From NCBI GenBank assembly GCA_947184155.2, contig CAMXCT020000313.1, forward strand, positions 593,472 to 657,471: a stretch of 64,000 bases of DNA. The letters are read 5' to 3'. The stretch comes from Cladocopium goreaui. Taxonomy: Eukaryota > Sar > Dinophyceae > Suessiales > Symbiodiniaceae. Below are positions 1-10,355 of this stretch, piece by piece. The first letter of the stretch is position 1. The number at the start of each line of letters is the position of its first letter. The notes beneath the pieces are model-generated. The model ran no database searches. It was given only the letters and a program-made list of their open reading frames with translations, and was not told the DNA's origin. A program made the translations under genes and the position numbers.

Positions 1-274
1 TCCTCCCCAACGAAGAAGTGCTCACGGCCGCTTTGCGAGAGCCCGACTGTCTTGTCATACTCAGTGGAATAAAAGCCACACCATCCGTCGCACCAGCGCT
101 TCCAGTGTCACAATCTACCTGAGAAGAAGACCGTCCTCTCGACGCTCTGCCTATATGCCATGTTCTCGTGCATCCTTGGTTGAAGAGACTCTAACACGCT
201 CCATTGCCGTGTCATTCTCTTCGCTCATTATCAGATTCTGACGGCCCTGTCACCACTGTCACCTCACTCTTACG

Positions 275-421
275 TCAATCAAGAGGCAAGAACTCATCTT
301 CTGTAGATGCTCGCAGTCTCCTCAAGCAACATTGAGTGGCTTCGCACAGAAGTCGCCCTGCATATACTGTTCCCAACATCATCAGAACAGCACCAGTTAC
401 AAAGATTGGCGTCATCTCCAT
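275..421 (-). pseudogene. C-terminal membrane tail of the copia polyprotein
   Basis: An open stretch from an ATG at 419-421 to TGA at 275-277 encodes 48 residues starting MEMTPIFVTGAVLMML. A hydrophobic segment (about residues 5-22) is followed by a Cys/Arg-rich stretch (QCCLRRLRAS) and an acidic end. It lies directly 3' of the RNase H block on the same strand. A membrane segment followed by a CCLRRLRAS-like tail is, to my recollection, a feature of dinoflagellate copia polyproteins. It may be joined to the RNase H frame through further frame breaks between 421 and 550. Confidence 0.55.
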
Positions 422-549
422 GCCATCGCTCTCATCCTCTTCCATGGCTTTCGCCTGAGGCTACCGATCATGATAGCTCTCATGGCTGATTGATTTCCAT
501 GTTCACCTCCTCCGCTTGAAGGACCACTTTCTTGATGTTCATCTCCATT

Positions 550-1182
550 TTAACTTGATGATCTGCGAGGATTCATGCCCAGATCCTCCACAAATCTGAA
601 AAAGGTTTGGCCAGATAGTGGTTTCGTGAGGCCATCTGCTACAAGCTCTGTGCCACGAAGATGCAAAAGCTCCCAAACACCACCCGGAGCCACACCATCC
701 AGAGCCTGACTCAAAAGATGTCGCGTCCTCCAAGTGGAGTTTCCTGTCCCATGCGCCATCGATATAGCAGCCATATTGTCGACGTAGATTGCCCGCTCCA
801 AAGAGTTCTGCCCCACAGGCTATTTGAGCATTGGGCAGATCAAGGCTTCTGCCGAGCGTCCTGCGCACAATGCCTCATAGTATAGCTACCGAGCTCTGCC
901 TCGGCTGTGAGCTGTGCTATATGTCACGAATGGCTCCTGTGACGCCGCCCAACTTATCGGAGTTCCGGCGAAATACATCACTAGTCCGGAGCCATAGGCT
1001 ATGTCTGCGTATATCTCAGGCAGACGATCATCATGTTGTTCAATGTGCAGCTGTCCTCTTTTGCCCCAAGTCCTCTTGTGGAACTCCACGAGGATAATGT
1101 AGGCCTCCTTGAACTCCAAGTACATATTGCTTGATCGCCTTGGATAATATATCCATGGACTTGCAAGGGTTTTTGGTCGCAA
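550..1182 (-). pseudogene. RNase H domain of the copia polyprotein, frameshifted
   Basis: Two frames carry consecutive pieces of a copia RNase H domain. The upstream piece (886-1182) has YADIAYGSG, then a strand ending ISWAASQEPFVTYSTA, where copia elements normally have SW.S..Q..V..STAE. The downstream piece (550-816) has AIYVDNMAAISMAHG, TRHLLSQAL and ELVADGLTKPL, which match the D-N..A, RH and ..D.LTK positions of the family. The frame changes near 870-890, so the copy cannot make an intact domain. Confidence 0.8.
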
Positions 1183-1402
1183 GTCTGCAGGCTGAAACTG
1201 TCATGGCAATGTCAGGCCTCGTTCTTGTAGTGAGCCGAAGTAGGGCACCTGCCATGGATTGCGCCCATTTTATGTAGGCCTGCTTCATGTCTCCACTTGG
1301 AAACTCATCGTCTTCTGAAAGACGCACGTGTGGAAAATCTGCAGGCTGACCGATTCCAAAGCACAGCACCATTTCCCGCTCGTATTTCTTTTGGCTGACC
1401 AC
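1040..1402 (-). pseudogene. Reverse transcriptase C-terminal part of the copia polyprotein
   Basis: The 120-residue frame contains SMAGALLRLTTRTRPDIAMT. The copia family has a corresponding GALLWL..RTRPDI.. block between the YVDD region and RNase H. It overlaps the RNase H frame at its 3' side in another frame, showing a frameshift. Upstream, the frame carrying the YVDD region ends in a stop at 1429-1431, so the two are no longer joined. Confidence 0.8.
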
Positions 1403-1428
1403 ATAGCCATCATTGTCAGGGGAGCCGC

Positions 1429-2422
1429 TTAAATCTCAAAATCGCAATGCTTGACAATCTTGCCCTCCCCCGTTTTCTCCAATTCAGAGATTGCCCAAAC
1501 TTTCTCGACAGCTGTTGTCGAGGCATCCAAGGCTCCACATTCCGCTGCAAAAAAAAAATAATCGACATAATAAACCGACATCAAACCAGTCCAATGGACC
1601 TCCCCGAGATCTTGCCCACCTCCTCAATCCTCCAAATGTTTTCATCGGGGTTTTCATGAGAGCGGCTCCAAAGACTTCTCTGCCTTCTCTCTGTCGATGC
1701 CAGCTGATAGTTGGCATCACCTCATCTCTATGCAGCCCCCAATCATGGGGTGAAGTTGTGAGCCCATACCCATACAACGCCTTATCCACCAGCCATATTT
1801 CTTGATGTCCCGCCAGCTGAAGCTTTCTGCAGGCTGACGGAATCTCCATTGCAATCAGGCGCTTGTTGTCACGTCGAGGAGCATTCAGAAAGGCTGTTCG
1901 GATATCTGCGCAACCGATCTGCCATTGTTTCAAAGCTCCAAGCCGCACCATCGTTCGAACTTGTTGGCCATCAACTCCACCAGCATAGTGTTCGTTGTTG
2001 TCCGGGCCCGCATCGTTACCACAGATCACAGCACGACTTCCGTAAGCACCACTGCCCGACTTCCTTGTGTGGACAATTTTTCCTGGAAGAATTTCTATCG
2101 GCAACTTCATTTCACTTGCCATCTTTTGGAGCTGGTCCTTCGTGATTTGCCTGACATTACACTTCTTTTTGACCAACTGGTCATACTCCTGCTGACTGGA
2201 TGGCATCCATGCTTGAAAATCGGCCCAAACTTCAGCATTGCCGATCGTTTTGGTCACCAAAAACTCTTGATCCAGATTCTGATGTAGTTTCTGGACCTCT
2301 TGATCTTCGATATCTTGCAACCATTGTTCTACCATCGTTTTCATATTGATGGCATCTGTCACCGCTCCCATCCACCATGTTTGTTCACTTGAAGCCGCAT
2401 CAAGGCAGCTCATCCCCCACAT
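1429..2422 (-). pseudogene. Reverse transcriptase core of the copia polyprotein, YVDD mutated
   Basis: The long frame 1484-2422 has a copia reverse transcriptase fold start: RAVICGNDAGP, HYAGGVDGQQVR and the first catalytic aspartate in CADIRTAFLNAP, followed by WLVDKALYGYG. The frame then shifts near 1630, and the continuation to the stop at 1429-1431 reads SVYYVDYFFFAAECGALDA. Where copia elements have YVDD, this copy has YVDY next to a run of ten T (complement of 1549-1558). The second metal-binding aspartate is lost, so it would be inactive even without the frameshift. Confidence 0.85.
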
Positions 2423-2625
2423 ACGTGTTCAAATGGAGATGGAGAGTTCTGAGCGCATCTGGTGTTGCTTCTGAAGCCACCGGGTATGAGCAACCAGCCC
2501 AGTTGTTAGGCGCCTCCTCCACATCCCCAACTCCAATCCACCAGTCCTCCTCAAAGTCTACCCTTTTTGGAGAATTATCCGTTGATTCTGAAGTTGCTAT
2601 TGTCCAGCCGTCAATCGAATCTCCA

Positions 2626-3041
2626 TCATGTTGTGCCGTGGTTCAAACATTTCAGGGTGCCTGGTGACGATCTTGGTCCCCCCCTCGAAGAGAAACATCG
2701 AAATTGCTGGTTGTTGCGCCTTTTGTGGATGGCGGCTTCGGCATCACGTCCAGGGAGATAAAGAACTTGATCTTCCACACCTGGTTGTAGGGTTTCTGGG
2801 ATAATGATGTCATCTGTGGGGAAAAAAACATCGCCCAGTTGATGTGGAGCAAACACAGTACCCCTTCCCTGACCTCTTTCCATGGGGCATATACCTTGCC
2901 TGCCATGACTTCCGCACGGCATATGCTTTTGCACCAAATCTCAACAAACGTCCCGTTGGCCAGCCAAGCAAACCAAGCTGACTGCGCAAGCGACGATCTC
3001 CCAGATGCGATGCACCCAAAGGCCATTACCGCAGTGTGCAA
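2626..3041 (-). pseudogene. Integrase C-terminal region and linker of the copia polyprotein
   Basis: Two overlapping frames (2626-2937, 2652-3041) lie between integrase and reverse transcriptase. One contains KVYAPWKEVREGV, a stretch I associate with the region after the integrase core in dinoflagellate copia elements, and VEDQVLYLPGRDAEAA follows in the other frame. The split over two frames marks a frameshift around 2880. Identification is by position and short motifs only. Confidence 0.55.
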
Positions 3042-3132
3042 GTTCCAGCTGAAATCAACACCCGGATGGATTTTTTGATGACACCAGTTTCAGCTTCACA
3101 ACGTTCATTGGATTTGAAAGAAGATCCAGACG

Positions 3133-3824
3133 TCATAGTGACCAAATTGCACTCCAAGGCCCATGCTGCCACTTGTCGTGAACAAATTCTCGCGCTCGAT
3201 CACTGCGAAGGCGATAATGTGGAAGACCCAAGGCTCTGATGCGGCTGTACATCCTTGCCAAAGCTGGCAGCATGTGTTTGACCGTTCTGGGCTTTACAGG
3301 CTCAACAAAAGTGAGTTGTTTCAGCGCCACATTCTTTGCCGCTTCCACCATGCAGCCGATGCCCATGTGGTGTCGTACATCGACTTCGCCGCCTTGACAT
3401 TTTTTTCCTCAACATCCTCCTCCATTCGTTCATTTTCCTCCGGTAGAAGTTGTTCATCACCAGCTTCATGTTGTGCCATGCCCTCCACCTCTTCACCCAA
3501 GCTTGGCAACGGTTGATCTTCCGCTTCATCACGTCCAAGCATTGGCAAAAGTGAGGCACCATCATGAGTCACTGGCAGATCGTAGCATCCGACCAGAAAA
3601 TATCTGCATCCATTGGTCTCCTGGTCATCTCCCGGAGAAAGCTTGCCGGAGAGGTCAACACTGAACGTATAATTTTCATTAATTTTCAGCATGTTGAATT
3701 TGTCGATGAAGTTTGCTTCTAGTTTGAGCACGCACGCAATGTGAGCAGTCTCGACGTGCTGGTAGATGGTCATTGAGAAAATCTTTTTCCATTGCTCGAG
3801 AGCAACTGCACCCAAGGTTTGCAC
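3133..3824 (-). pseudogene. Integrase core of the copia polyprotein, split over two frames
   Basis: The frame 3321-3824 contains FSVDLSGKLSPGDDQE and CRYFLVGCYDLPV, where retroviral-type integrases carry their first catalytic Asp (VDLSG). The frame 3133-3366 contains ALGLPHYRLRSDRAREFVHD, corresponding to the second catalytic Asp (TDNG.EF in most copia elements, TDRAREF in dinoflagellate ones). An acidic insert of about 60 residues rich in Glu lies between them. The frame changes near 3340, so the domain is broken. Confidence 0.8.
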
Positions 3825-4743
3825 CGTGGGTTATTGATGTTGTTGATGTTGCACATCACTTGGAAGATAACCCATTGCGGTTTCCGCTCTATACCCAAGT
3901 GGTTGCAATGAATGATGTGAAAGTGATTGCACTGAAAAATGTTCTTTTGGTTGTTCCGGGCCAACCATGAGTGATCGTGGTGAAGAAGGTTGGGCCCCAT
4001 ACAGGTGTCTCTGGTAGATGAGTTTTGTTGCAATCCAATCTTGGACTTCAAACGGTTTGATCCACACGGTTTTTCTATACACAGACTTGGAACAGCTGTT
4101 GGATCAACCTTTGGGGCCCCATACTTTGACACACGCTCTTGATCCAGCATTTGCGCAGGCTGCTGGACCACAGTCACTATGGCAAGTGTCAGGCCTGGCG
4201 CCCATGTTGACCAAGTTTTGGAAATTTCCATCCTTTGTGCCAAGTCCATGGATCGAAACTGACCCGGGAGCTCTGCCTCATTGGAAGGTGCACCTCGGAT
4301 CTCATTCAACTGCATCAACTCCAGGGCATTGGTCGCAAGTGTAGTTGGTTTTCTCTTGGCATGTCCCATAAGATGCATCAAAGTGAATGAACTCGATCTT
4401 GTAGGCTTTGGCAAACTGTTTCCATTCCCTCGTACGGAAGATGGGGAAGTACTTGTGTTCCTGCACATCTCGGGAGTTTCTGCATCTCGCTGGATCCCCT
4501 GGCTGTACTGAAGAACTGACTCGGAGGCATCGAGACATCTTTGAACTCCTGTGCCATGATGTACAAAGACAAAAAACGAAACATCAACATGGAATCGCCC
4601 AACACCAGCTTGGCATCACCCGCAAACAGCTCCGGGACACCATATGAAAACTCCTCCGTTCTGAGCAAGCCAGGACCACCATCACCTGCGCTGTCAGCGC
4701 GTCCGACACGGTGGACCGCCCAACAAAGCTTTGACCCTCGCAC
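3770..4743 (-). pseudogene. Second half of the retrotransposon methyltransferase-like module
   Basis: Three overlapping frames carry consecutive pieces. 4378-4743 has GDGGPGLLRTEEFSYGVPEL and GDSMLMFRFLSLYIMAQEF. 4302-4538 has SSVQPGDPARC, EHKYFPIFRTREWKQFAKAY and IHFDASYG. 3770-4468 has KRKPTTLATNALELM and RMEISKTWSTWAPGL. These resemble blocks I recall from dinoflagellate copia polyproteins after a GGPPC motif (EQPEDPARY, FRT.EW..F, KPTT..TN, SK.WA.WAPGL). The ENV/EQP-type glutamate appears lost (SSVQP). Two frameshifts and stops break it. Confidence 0.6.
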
Positions 4744-5118
4744 AAAGAGACATCAGGAAGCCGAACACATTCTTGTCGTGGAGGTTGGCCGGCATTGCTG
4801 TTGTTGTACCCACGCGCAAACCTCAGCTGTTGAAGATGAGCAATGCCGATCCCAGTAGCTTTTGTCAGGGCTTGGAAACAAGTGGATGACAATGTTTTTC
4901 GCAGTTCTCAATCTCCGCCGCTTGCGCCTGTTCCATGGAAGCCTGGCGCGAAAGTTCGCGGCCTTGATCATTTCCAGTCTCGGCACGATCTTTGCCATCA
5001 CATCTTCCAGAAGATCTGGGAACTGCTGTCGCAACTTCACAGTCAGAGCTATGTTCAAGTCCAACTGGGATTCGTCAACCTCATCACGGCTTGTGAAGAT
5101 CTTGTTCAGCACCGCCAT
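4690..5118 (-). pseudogene. First half of the retrotransposon methyltransferase-like module with GGPPCRT motif
   Basis: The frame 4753-5118 has a charged N-terminal part (LRQQFPDLLEDVMAKIVPRL), then RRLRTAKNIVIHLFPSPDKS, which resembles the nucleotide-binding motif I of C5-cytosine methyltransferases (LF.G.G). Downstream in another frame, the complement of about 4694-4723 reads LLGGPPCRTR before a stop. GPPC is the motif IV of C5-cytosine methyltransferases, with the catalytic Cys. Retrotransposons of dinoflagellates are reported to carry such methyltransferases. The glycine pattern of motif I is poor and the frame is broken, so this copy is inactive. Confidence 0.6.
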
Positions 5119-5390
5119 CCGCCATATTCCTCCATTGATGAACTGTAATTAACTTGAAAGGCTTCCAACCATTGAAAGATAATCTTACCATCAGCTCCGG
5201 TCATAATTGCGCATCCATTCATCACCGTGATCTCACGACCTGAGCTTGTCTAACCGTAAGATCCCACCACTTGCTTGCCACACTTCACAAATCTCTCATG
5301 ACAGGGCCAAAAAGATGAATCCAGTCTCCAACCTGCAACGGGTTAGCTGTGCTCGGCAGCTCTGGAAGGTCAGCTTTGGAACCGTTTGTT

Positions 5391-7367
5391 TCACTTCCGG
5401 TTTTTCAGGACAATGGAATCGAATCCACTCCACCTCCATAACCCCCACCGCCGTGATGCCGTGGTTCGAGACAAAAGCGATGTGAGCCTTCTGGATGTAA
5501 AGACGATGCAGCATAAATAAGCCCCATGGTCGTGGCAAACACCACGCTGTAGAGCACCCACTGCAGAGGCCCGATGGTCATGGCATAGACCGGGATGTAG
5601 ACACGTTGCAACCGAAACCCGACTGTCGGGACATACACCACCATGAGCCCAACTGTCAGGACATACGCCATGACCTCGCTGCCAAGCCCGATCTTGTGAG
5701 AATACTTCACCACATCCACCCAGCAAGTTCCCGGGGTATACATCAGGATGAGCACCATTCAAAGCGCAGGCCCCATCGTCTTGAAGGCGAGAATCTCCAC
5801 TTCCACCACGCAAGTTCCCAGGACATTCCTTAAGATGCAAGCCACCAGAACTGCTAGCCCGATCTCCATGACAAAGCTCACCTGGAAACGCTCTGCCGAT
5901 CGCTTCGGCCAGATCCGGATTGACGCGCCCGGTCCGCTGGAACATCACCAGTTCCCCAAGTGACAGGCTGACCGGACCCCTGCTTGGATTGGGATTGAAC
6001 ACCAACATCACTACGTTGAAAACCACTAAGCCACTCCAGCACTCCGAATGGAGAAAAGGATTTCCATGAGAAACTGGTGCCAAAGTGTTGCGAAGAGACT
6101 GAACCTCCCGTTCCAGCCAAAACGTCCTAGCCTCACTAGGGGATGGTTCCTTGGAGATCCAGGGATCAGTCACAAACTGGTCCCACCTGTCCCCAGTTCC
6201 CTTCCCCCCTGGGTTCATCTTAACCTTGACAGCCACCTCCTTCTCCCTCACCCCACCAGCACCCCTCCACTGGTACCACAACCCAAAGTCCCTTTTAGGC
6301 AACACAAGGACATTGTAACCCCTTTGGTTGGCCTTGCCCAACTGCTTGTCAGTGGTTTGTCCTGCTCCCACATCAGCCTGTCCTGTTTTGCCACCAGCCA
6401 CTTCTGTTTGTTGCCTTTGAGGTCCTTAACTTGGGCTACTTGGTTTCCATTGTTGGTAGCTGTCCAAAAGCTTTGTAGCACTTTCATTCACGACAGTTGG
6501 AAAAGGTGGAGCTGGTAGATCTGGAGGACATTGCGGTGGCTTTGGAAAATCTTCTGTAGGAAGGGTACCGTCAGGAACCCTGGTGCCATTTGAGTGTATC
6601 GCACAACTTTTTCAAAGCTAACCCCAGTCCGTGGCGTGTTTGAACCCTGACCATCCACACCATCACCGTCCCGCCCATCTCGCATGCCGTCCCCTGGAAT
6701 CTCAACCCAGGATTGATTGGAACTGTCACCAGAATTGAATTGGGGTTTCCCTTGAGTTGTCGATATTTTCAAATTCCACCAACAACTGTGCATTGTGCTC
6801 CCTCAACTGATTGGCAAGCTCGATTTCTAAAGTTCGTTGCAAGCTATCCGAAGAAAAACCAGAACCATCGGCATGCTTATGCAGTCTTTCATCTGGCACC
6901 CTGTGACTTCAAATAGAGACCATCAAGAGCCCCACTTTCATTTCCTTTGCTAGGGGGTGTGACAAAACAAGCTGCCCTTGTAATCACTGAGCTCCACCAC
7001 CCTTGCCAACGCACTGACCTGTGCTTCGGCTGACGTCTGAAACTGGCTTGACATCGGGCCCAGGAGATTGTTCTTGCAAAGGCGTGGGCCTTGCAGTTGC
7101 TAACCCAGACTCCCTTTGCAACTTCGTGGGGTAAAAAGGGTTACCGACAGTTTCATCTCGATTGTTGATCGCTTCCCCCGGTGGAGGCTTTGATGCAGCC
7201 CTATATCTCAGGTTGGGCTGCAAACCCTTGAAAAAGGGCGAACCTTTTGCTTCAGTTTGATGCCAAAATGCCAATAGATCAGGCTATGTCTCAAATGTTC
7301 CATCCAACCCAGAATCTGACCGTAGCGGGCGTTTCGACCAGAAAGTGAGCGATCCGTCGTGGTTCAT
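5391..7367 (-). pseudogene. Gag-like 5' part of the copia polyprotein
   Basis: Several minus-strand frames (5391-6401, 6248-6487, 6488-6793, 6984-7274) fill the region upstream of the methyltransferase-like module without recognisable catalytic motifs. Readable pieces are TDPWISKEPSPSEARTFWLE, FNPNPSRGPVSLSLGELVMF and FYPTKLQRESGLATARPTPL. GC content and codon texture are like the rest of the element. 5.5-5.85 kb contains short direct repeats around CATGACC and CATCACC with many frame changes. A gag role is inferred from position only. Confidence 0.45.
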
Positions 7368-8516
7368 CTCTTTCAATTTACCTTGAATTCTATCACCCAA
7401 TTTCCCTTCAGTTTTCGGCAAATGTGCATCCATCACTTACCACAATTTCACCCATTTTTCACAAATATAATTTTGTTTTCGCTATGCACGATGACAACAA
7501 CAGACAGTATCGTCGCCTTGTCATCAAAGTGGCCCTTGCCCAACGCCAGCGTTCCAAACTCCAGGGCGCTTGCAGGCGATCCCCAAGGAGGTTCAACACC
7601 GCCTGCAGGAAGGTCATTTTGTCAGCAAACATTTGTTTTAACAATATCCTGATGTTACATTAAGAATGGTGACCGGTCGTTTGCCCGGCCACCGATGATT
7701 GTCGATACATGCGTTTTCTAAATATTTTTCACCATCTGGCACATTAATATCAAAATTAAAACGAAAACTTCACCTCACTTAAAACACAAGCGATTTGGAA
7801 TACAGGTTTCATCATTTGTTCGCAACATACAACGCTATACAACATCCAGTGTCAGCATGATTTTTCTCTCCAACGACACATGTTTGCATGACTGTACCTA
7901 AAAATCAACAAATAAATTAAAAAAAAAATAAATACATATACCACGATCCGGTTGACAATTTACAAGGCACGGCAAATTGTTCCACGTTAAACTCAAATAA
8001 AACATGATAAAACACACGACACCACACGCTACCAAACAGTTCTCGATGGTTCTTCTTCAAGGTGTGTAAAATCCTTGTTTTTGCCGACTGCAAAACTTAA
8101 TATCGGATAATTAATGAAAACCATTGAGAACCTACCACAAGAGTTTTTTAAAACGTGCAGCCCATACCGGAACCCGCACCGGAACCCGCACTGGAACCAC
8201 CACACCGAAACTTCGCGAACCACCGCAGAACCTGCGGAACCTCCCCTAACCTAAGCAGACCCCGCACAAGAACCTTAGCAACTTCCTAGAACCAGCCCGG
8301 GCCCCGCACCGACCCTTTTCCTGCGCGGACATGGGTGGACTTCAAAATTCATGTTAGCCCCGCAGACGGTATTCATGCTCCTTAGTAAGGCGCAGTCGAT
8401 ATGCACGTGAGTGGCGAGATGTTAAGAAAACGTGCTCCTGTGTCGTTCCTAGAAAATGAACGCGTTTGTCTGCTCAAGAAATTTGCGCGGGTTGCTTTAC
8501 AATGTTTTAATTGATC
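7368..8516. other. AT-rich spacer, no gene seen
   Basis: No exon-like island or retroelement motif is visible. 8166-8290 holds a short run of CCGGAACC-type direct repeats (three near copies), similar in type to another run at 49985-50085. If the retroelement has a 5' LTR on the minus strand it should lie in this span, but I could not match it to sequence before 275. Confidence 0.4.
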
Positions 8517-8666
8517 TCATTTGGGTTTCCCTTGGGTACTTGACTTCGCCTGCCGGTTCTCCTCCTCCTTGTTGGCGAGCGCCTGCAAACAAGGCTGCAA
8601 AGCGGTGCCCCTCAACTCTGCCGCTGCGTCCTGGCCAAAGTGCTCACTTGCAACCCATTGCAAAAT
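8517..8666 (-). CDS. Candidate terminal exon of an unidentified gene
   Basis: Minus-strand exon of 150 bp: acceptor CTGTTTAG at 8667-8674, then 49 codons and TGA at 8517-8519. The peptide begins ILQWVASEHFGQDAAAELRG and ends NKEEENRQAKSSTQGKPK, a helical, charged C-terminal tail with coding-like composition, while its surroundings are AT-rich. It starts in phase 0, matching the phase-0 end of the exon at 8924-9067. I do not recognise the family. The reverse strand is also open but has no comparable splice sites. Confidence 0.5.
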   Translation of the reverse strand: MLQWVASEHFGQDAAAELRGTALQPCLQALANKEEENRQAKSSTQGKPK

Positions 8667-8923
8667 CTAAACAGCATGCTTGACTCACACGCGTGCGAGC
8701 AAAACGTGGGAAAAAACAATGCACACCTGATCACACTTGGATACTTATATTTTGAAGTCTGAATTTATTTTGGATGGTACGAGTACGTGTCGCTCTGGCA
8801 CGGGACACTGCGTTCCAAAAATGATTTGCATTGTTTTGTGTTCTTTTTGGTTTCTGTTCGTGGTTGTCTGCAACGGATATTTTCTTTTTTGATTTGCTGT
8901 CCCACGACGATGCTTCCACCAAC

Positions 8924-9067
8924 CATCGATAAAATCGATCTATCCCAACGACTCGCTCCAAAGAACTGAACCACAACCTCTTCGTGAAGAAACCATGGCA
9001 AACTGGGGAATGCCCGCGGCAAAGCCAGCAGATAGTCACGCATTCCGATCAAATCATTGCCTGCCAT
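8924..9067 (-). CDS. Candidate exon upstream of the 8517-8666 exon, unidentified gene
   Basis: The minus strand reads 48 codons from an ATG at 9065-9067 to a GT donor (ATG|GTTGGT) at 8922-8923. The peptide is MAGNDLIGMRDYLLALPRAF and continues with SLPWFLHEEVVVQFFGASRW. It could start at that ATG, or be an internal exon with an acceptor inside ATGGCAG|GC (after 9061). Joining it to 8517-8666 removes a 257-bp intron and keeps frame (SILSM + ILQWVASEHF). No family was recognised. Confidence 0.45.
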
Positions 9068-9267
9068 TGCGCGGGAACATCACATTGACACTTGTTAAAA
9101 AGGTCCCTTTGGCAATTCCTTTATTAATTGCGTTTCCCTCCAATACATAGCAACCTCCCCAAATAACAAGCAACTCAACTAGTAATACTTTAGTATCTGG
9201 GGGGAAAATGTTCCTAATAATCAAAACCGTGTCCGAACTTTCAATGCGTCGGCAGCAGGGGCACCGA

Positions 9268-9370
9268 AAGTTTTGACCCAGTTGATTTAGTTGAAGTCAA
9301 CTGGGTCAACTGGATCCACTGGATTAAGTAGGTCAATTAGGCCAACTGGAACAGAAGTTTGGTCACTCCC
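9268..9370. repeat. GACCCAGTTGA-type short repeats, dispersed
   Basis: A run of imperfect repeats of the form CAACTGGGTCAACTGG / TTGACCCAGTTG, partly self-complementary. A second, longer run is at 18722-18895. Such 8-9-bp units recur without coding potential; function unknown. Confidence 0.6.
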
Positions 9371-10080
9371 GGCGCAGTCCAATTGAGTTAACTGGTTCAA
9401 GTTGTCGTGCCAACAGCTTCAACTGAACAGTTTCAAACCAACGGTTGCAATCAGTTGCACAACGATTGTTTGTCCTAGTGCAAACAAATCGCACGTGCGA
9501 AGACTAATGTTAACATGAAAACCTGAAACGTGCTAAAGGCCACCATAAATGTATGTCCTTCTTGTTTTGCCAAACCTTAATGTTGACTCTTTTACTAGAA
9601 AACAAGTAACCAACATGATTCGAACATTTGACCTTTCGCATTTTTTTCGATATGAAATCACCCCACCGCAGTGCACACCGAGAAGCAAAAATTACTCCAC
9701 TATTTTCGAATAGCCACTTCACCATCGGCAAATCACTAAGGCACACATCGTTGCCCAAAAAAATGATCGAATTTTGTGACATGGTTTCAGAATTTGGTCG
9801 TTCTTTTGCATCCTGTCCAGTATATGTTCAAACATTTGGCGTGTATTGACCACACAGCTATTGGCACAACATTTCCTTTTCAATTTGTTATTTATTTTTT
9901 GTTTTTTCCTTGCGTTTTTCGATTCATTTTTTATTTTAAAATTGTGTCCTTTGCAAAGATCCTCATTGTATTTGGTGGTATCTCAAGTGACCCCGCTTTT
10001 CTAGATGGGACAAACCTGAACCAGTAAAAAACTTAGAAAATGAAAAAATGTAAAGTAACTTTCGGTTTTTTTTTACTTGG
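9371..10080. other. Spacer without recognised feature
   Basis: No convincing exon. Open frames (for example 9510-9782 minus, 9628-9849 plus) lack splice sites or protein-like composition. 9880-9950 is T-rich. Confidence 0.35.
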
Positions 10081-10082
10081 GT

Positions 10083-10310
10083 TATAATCCCTTTCCCCTA
10101 TTAGTAAGCAACATCCCCCCCCAAAAAAAAAAAGTCCGTCTCCAATTTTAGAAATATTTGAGGTTTGCCAAGTTCATTTATAATTTACCCCTTTGGAAAA
10201 TAACTTAGAAATGAAGCTGCCATTTCAGGGTTTCACCCCTTAATATGCAAAACTAGTCAGCCCCGGGGTGTTTTTTTATTCGGATCCGTCTTTTAAGGTT
10301 ATTCCCGAGA
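10083..10310. repeat. Dispersed repeat, copy 1 (second copy at 21115-21345)
   Basis: Shares with 21115-21345 the ordered blocks CCCTATTAGTAA, a C-rich run, CATTTCAGGGTTTCACCC.TTAATA, ACTAGTCA.C.CC and TTTTAAGGTT / TTTAAAATCG at similar spacing (about 230 bp). This is a diverged interspersed repeat, not a gene. Confidence 0.6.
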
Positions 10311-10355
10311 GCGTCTGAGCGCAGGGTTCTTGCAATAGTGGGGGTCTGTAAAACA

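Larger units (their letters stand above)
1..7367 (-). mobile_element. Decayed Ty1/copia-type retrotransposon with a DNA-methyltransferase-like module
   Basis: Read on the minus strand, the blocks occur in copia order: gag-like 5' part (about 5.4-7.4 kb), methyltransferase-like module (about 3.9-5.1 kb), integrase (3.1-3.8 kb), reverse transcriptase (1.0-2.4 kb), RNase H (0.55-1.2 kb) and a short membrane tail (275-421). Integrase before reverse transcriptase is the copia order. No single frame spans the element: there are at least eight frame changes and many stops, so it is a dead copy. A possible start of the polyprotein is the ATG at 7365-7367 (MNHDGSLTFWSKRP). I could not identify LTRs; the 3' LTR may lie partly before the window. 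The order and motifs are seen in the sequence; assignment to the dinoflagellate copia group rests on remembered motifs. Confidence 0.85.
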
